From positions 1,860,001 to 1,924,000 of the forward strand of contig NZ_FUWJ01000001.1 in assembly GCF_900167455.1 (NCBI RefSeq): 64,000 nt of DNA. Reading direction: 5' to 3'. The stretch's first letter is position 1. Each line of letters begins with the position of its first letter. Shown piece after piece: positions 60,992-64,000 of the stretch. The translations under genes and the position numbers were made by a program. The notes below the pieces were generated by a model. It was not told where the DNA came from and did not search any database. It saw nothing but the letters and a program-made list of their open reading frames with translations. The stretch comes from Enhydrobacter aerosaccus. GTDB taxonomy: Bacteria; Pseudomonadota; Alphaproteobacteria; Reyranellales; Reyranellaceae.

Positions 60992-62251
60992 GTGGACAAT
61001 TCCGGTCCAAACTACCGTCCAATAACAATCCTGATTGCTACCGGACTGATGCTCAGCATCAGCATGGGGATACGGCAGGTATTCGGGCTATTCGTTCAGC
61101 CAATGGTCAAGGACCTCGGGCTCACGCTCTCCGATCTCACGCTCGCGATTTCGATACAGAATCTCGCCTGGGGGATATTGCAGCCCTTTTCAGGTGCACT
61201 TGTGGGCAGGTTCGGTTTTCGACCGATCCTGCTTGCTGGGGCTGCACTTTACGTTGCAGGGCTCGGCATTCTGTCGGCTGCTAACGGCACGGCTTCAGTG
61301 ATGCTCGGCGCCGGCGTGCTCGTCGGAGCATCGCTGGCTTGCACCGGCTCAGCGATATCTCAAGCGGTCGCTTCCCGAGCCACCTCGGGCCCAAGGCGAA
61401 GCATCGTGCTCGGCCTCATCGTCGGAGTCGGCTCGCTCGGAGCACTCGCTGCGGCGCCACTTGGACAATCCGTTACCAATGTCTACGGATGGCGAGCTGG
61501 CGTTCTAGCCGTGCTTGCGCTTGCGTCACTGCTCTTTCCTGCCGCTTGGGTCGCTGGACGCGTGGATCGGATCCCTCTACCGGATACGGCCTCCCGCAAC
61601 CGCGCGGACAAGAGTGCTTTGGCAGCAATGCGCTTGGCACTGCATCGACCTGCTTTTCTGGTTATGACGACAGCGTATTTCGTCTGCGGCATGCAGTTGC
61701 TGTTCATCGCGACACACTTGCCCTCCTATCTGGCTTTGTGCGGCATGGACCCCATGCTCGCCCCGGAAGCGCTCAGTTGCGTTGCGCTATTCAACGTCGC
61801 CGGGAGTCTATTCTTTGGATGGGCTGGAAGTCGCTGGTCGAAGCTTGTGCTCCTTGGTTCAATCTATGTTGTTCGCTCACTAGTCATAGCTTGGTACTTT
61901 GCTGCCTTTCCAACGCCCGCGTCCACGCTCATCTTCGCCTCCGCAATGGGGTTCCTCTGGCTGGGCGTAGGTCCACTCGTCTCTGGGGCCGTTGCCGAGA
62001 TGTTCGGATTGCGATGGCAGGCAATGATTCAAGGCATCGCGTTCATGAGCCATCAGCTAGGCAGCTTTGCGGGAGCATTCGGTGGCGGCCTGGTGTTTGA
62101 TATCTGGGGTCGGTACGACTTGGCGTGGCATGTCGGGGTCGGGCTCGGACTCACCGCCGGTTCGGTACAAATTGCCACAGCACTTATTCGGCGAAACCCG
62201 GGAGCGCCGACAAAATTGATACCTGCATTTCCGGCACATTGCAGGGAATGA
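60992..62251 (+). CDS. MFS transporter (OxlT-like), paralogue of the carrier at 45.7 kb
   Basis: 419 residues with GTG 60992 as start (GGGAGA upstream); ATG 60905 is an alternative that adds 29 residues. About 12 membrane segments; LMLSISMGIRQVFGLFVQPMVKDLGLTLSDLTLAISIQNLAWGILQPFSGALVGRFGFRP matches the N-terminal part of the other carrier in order and length. It probably takes up or exchanges an organic acid. Divergent TetR upstream. Confidence 0.85.
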   Translation: MDNSGPNYRPITILIATGLMLSISMGIRQVFGLFVQPMVKDLGLTLSDLTLAISIQNLAWGILQPFSGALVGRFGFRPILLAGAALYVAGLGILSAANGTASVMLGAGVLVGASLACTGSAISQAVASRATSGPRRSIVLGLIVGVGSLGALAAAPLGQSVTNVYGWRAGVLAVLALASLLFPAAWVAGRVDRIPLPDTASRNRADKSALAAMRLALHRPAFLVMTTAYFVCGMQLLFIATHLPSYLALCGMDPMLAPEALSCVALFNVAGSLFFGWAGSRWSKLVLLGSIYVVRSLVIAWYFAAFPTPASTLIFASAMGFLWLGVGPLVSGAVAEMFGLRWQAMIQGIAFMSHQLGSFAGAFGGGLVFDIWGRYDLAWHVGVGLGLTAGSVQIATALIRRNPGAPTKLIPAFPAHCRE

Positions 62252-62708
62252 TAGAGATTGACTGTCCTCAAAACGACGCGGCCCAGAGTTCAGTCGATCC
62301 GGCAGATATCTGATATCGCGCGGCAGGAAGCACATTTCTTTCAAAGACCAATAATAACATGGCCCCACCTTCCAATCGATTGTCGTAGCCCGTTCTCGTC
62401 TCAGATCAGCGACGAGGTCCAGGCGCTTGCTCCGTGCATACATGCCGGCCGGCATCGTGACGCCGTCTGCGAACGATTCTCGCGCCGGGATCTTCGATCT
62501 CGACGGCGCAGTCGCGACACGACAAATCTTCGTCGAGGCGGCGCCAACGTCAGCTTGTTCGATGCGCCGATTTCATCGGCGAAGGCGTAGTGATGCCGCG
62601 CAATCATAGCGCGGCCGAAAGCGCGACGTCATTGGCGTCCCAATGTACTGCTGGACGAGACTGGATGGTACGCAAGCGACTTGGCAACAATCTCAGATAG
62701 GTAGAGTT
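62252..62708. other. 457-base gap between the MFS and amidohydrolase genes
   Basis: No gene supported on either strand. Short frames of up to about 110 codons exist but show no family-like sequence and no ribosome site. Some of the sequence may be remnant of a lost regulator; I cannot identify it. Confidence 0.35.
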
Positions 62709-63521
62709 ATGATCATCGATGCGTGGATGCAGCATCCTAGTGCCGAGTGGATCCGCAATCCCATGTTCGACTCGCTGCGTCGGTGGAAGCCTGGAAAGTG
62801 GTCGGAAACAAGCCAGCCCATCGAGGCGACAATTACCGAGATGGATCAGGCTGGCGTTTCGGTTGGCTTGCTCTGTGCGTGGCACGCACCGTCTGGGCCA
62901 CTCATCAGTAACGACGAAGTCGCGCAATATTGCCGCGCGTATCCGGATCGTTTCGTCGGCATTGCCTCTGTCGATCTCTATCGACCAATGGACGCTGTGC
63001 GCGAACTGAGGCGCCGTGTAAAGCACGACGGCTTCAAAGGCCTGCGCGTCCTGCCCTGGCTGTGGGGACTGCCGCCGGACGATCGGCGATACTATCCACT
63101 GTTTATGGAGTGCTGCGAGCTCGATATTCCGTTCTGCACGCAGGTCGGACACGCCGGACCGCTAAGGGAGTCGGAGCCCGGGCGTCCCATCCCCTATCTC
63201 GATCGCGTCGCGCTTGAGTTTCCCGAACTACGCATTCTCGGCGGCCACATCGGCGTACCTTGGCTCGGTGAGATGCTATCACTGGTCATGAAATACCCCA
63301 ACGTGTTCATCGATACGTCGGCCTACAAGGTCTATCGCTATCCCAAGGAGTTGGCCGACTACATGCGCGGCAATGCAAGGCACCGCGTATTATTCGGGTC
63401 AAACCACCCATTCTGGCCGCCAAGCGAGTGCCTCAGCGGTCTCGATGCGCTCGAACTTGGGGAGCCTTCCAGAGCTGCCTTCCTCATAGGCAACGCCCAA
63501 CGCGTGTTCAAGCTCAACTAG
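62709..63521 (+). CDS. Amidohydrolase-2 family protein (ACMSD-like TIM barrel) without the usual HxH
   Basis: 270 residues from ATG 62709; an in-frame earlier start at 62643 is possible. The barrel reads GFKGLRVLPWLWGLPPDDRRYYPLFMECCELDIPFCTQVGH, ELRILGGHIGVPWLGEML, and RHRVLFGSNHPFWPPSECL, as in decarboxylase/hydrolase members. The first strand reads MIIDAWMQHP where an IDxHxH metal motif is expected, and the usual Asp near the end reads SNHP. The metal site is therefore altered; activity may be metal-free or lost. Likely partner of the MFS carrier upstream. Confidence 0.75.
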   Translation: MIIDAWMQHPSAEWIRNPMFDSLRRWKPGKWSETSQPIEATITEMDQAGVSVGLLCAWHAPSGPLISNDEVAQYCRAYPDRFVGIASVDLYRPMDAVRELRRRVKHDGFKGLRVLPWLWGLPPDDRRYYPLFMECCELDIPFCTQVGHAGPLRESEPGRPIPYLDRVALEFPELRILGGHIGVPWLGEMLSLVMKYPNVFIDTSAYKVYRYPKELADYMRGNARHRVLFGSNHPFWPPSECLSGLDALELGEPSRAAFLIGNAQRVFKLN

Positions 63522-64000
63522 GAGCGGCCCTAGCGATCTTCTACGACATACATCGGAGCCGCTAGGCTCCACTGCCGACCGCGTTGATCTCTAGGGCGCA
63601 CCGCCCGGCTTATTCGCTCCCGGCGTGAATGTCCAAGATGATCGGCGCGCGCTGATGGGCATGTCGAGCGTGCGCATGACCATCCGCCACAATCGATTGC
63701 CCTTTCCCTCTGTCCGCCATCTGCACTGCCGTAACTATCGTCGGTGGCCTAACTAACGAGTGGTGCCCCAGCTTTTTTGTCGACAGGCAGATGTAGTGCT
63801 CGGCTGGAGATGGATCAGTGCACGTTCGGGCTGCGCATAGAGTTCCCAAATGAGGAGGGGCGTTTCCACCATCTTGCCGACCATGCTGAAACAGAAGTGG
63901 CGCCGACAGGCCGTCTCCGCCTTTCCATCACCGCGACACGTATGGCCGCGCAATCGCGGACATCGACGCTGTGGCCCCTCATCTCGAGGGAGAACGGCGG
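63522..64000. other. Right-end stretch without a supported gene
   Basis: It starts with hairpin GGAGCC (63555-63560) GCTA GGCTCC (63565-63570), probably the 3' end of the amidohydrolase transcript. Beyond it, only short unconvincing frames occur up to the window edge; a gene could begin there but is not readable. Confidence 0.4.

Noticed and set aside
63610..63953. Two short minus-strand frames at the right end
   Set aside because: They are Cys/His/Arg-rich without family-like sequence or ribosome site, and they overlap each other.
1..64000. Integrase gene, tRNA gene or attachment sites
   Set aside because: I looked for a tyrosine recombinase motif (R...HxxR...Y), a serine recombinase and tRNA-like cloverleaf sequence near both sides of the element and found none. 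The ends of the ICE must lie outside or are unrecognised.

Overview
The window is GC-rich, densely coded DNA of alphaproteobacterial type, most like the rhizobial and related Hyphomicrobiales accessory genome. Its core, about 9.5-44.8 kb, is the body of an integrative and conjugative element (ICE) with the gene order seen in elements such as ICEMlSymR7A of Mesorhizobium. No integrase, tRNA gene or attachment site lies inside the window, so both ends of the element are outside it or unrecognised.

Region by region. (1) 1-8.2 kb, minus strand: a probable defence operon with a 1726-residue DEAD/DEAH helicase carrying DUF1998-type cysteines, a translationally coupled SNF2-type helicase, and the start of a third gene that runs off the left edge, possibly a DNA methyltransferase. 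A GNAT/DUF1778 toxin-antitoxin pair follows (8.3-9.1 kb). (2) 9.5-24.2 kb, plus strand: the ICE leading region with ArdC antirestriction protein, DUF2958, a large ParB-like protein, five small proteins mostly of unknown function, a methyltransferase/strawberry-notch helicase, a toprim protein, a DUF2493 protein, a FitAB toxin-antitoxin pair, a membrane protein and DUF736. Several of these genes sit behind nested-hairpin leaders. (3) 24.4-28.1 kb: the excision switch. It has an XRE regulator, a QseM-like DUF2285 protein, an FseA-like activator split across two frames at a UUU-C site, an RdfS-like excisionase, a RepA-like initiator followed by three iterons, and ParA. (4) 28.1-32.6 kb: transfer preparation with DUF2840, TraF protease, DUF736, a lytic transglycosylase, a candidate oriT with a P-type nic motif, and the relaxase. 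(5) 32.6-44.8 kb: TraG coupling protein, a CopG-type protein, the P-type mating-pair operon trbBCDEJ-K-LFGI and DUF2274.

(6) 45-64 kb is AT-richer cargo with many regulators and oxidoreductases. Minus strand: a broken membrane-protein gene, an MFS carrier, a small protein, LysR, SDR and a MarR-GNAT fusion. Plus strand: LysR, alpha/beta hydrolase, nitronate monooxygenase, DHA2-type MFS pump, 3-hydroxyisobutyrate-dehydrogenase-like oxidoreductase, GST, a second nitronate monooxygenase, a SnoaL-like protein, TetR, then a convergent TetR, an OxlT-like MFS carrier and an amidohydrolase. It looks like uptake, export and conversion of small organic compounds under several local regulators. The substrate cannot be read from the sequence.

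How it may work together: FseA made by frameshifting would switch on rdfS and excision, with the QseM-like protein as antiactivator. RepA, the iterons and ParA would keep the excised circle. The relaxase would nick the bottom strand at oriT, so that the region with ardC enters the recipient first and the trb genes last.
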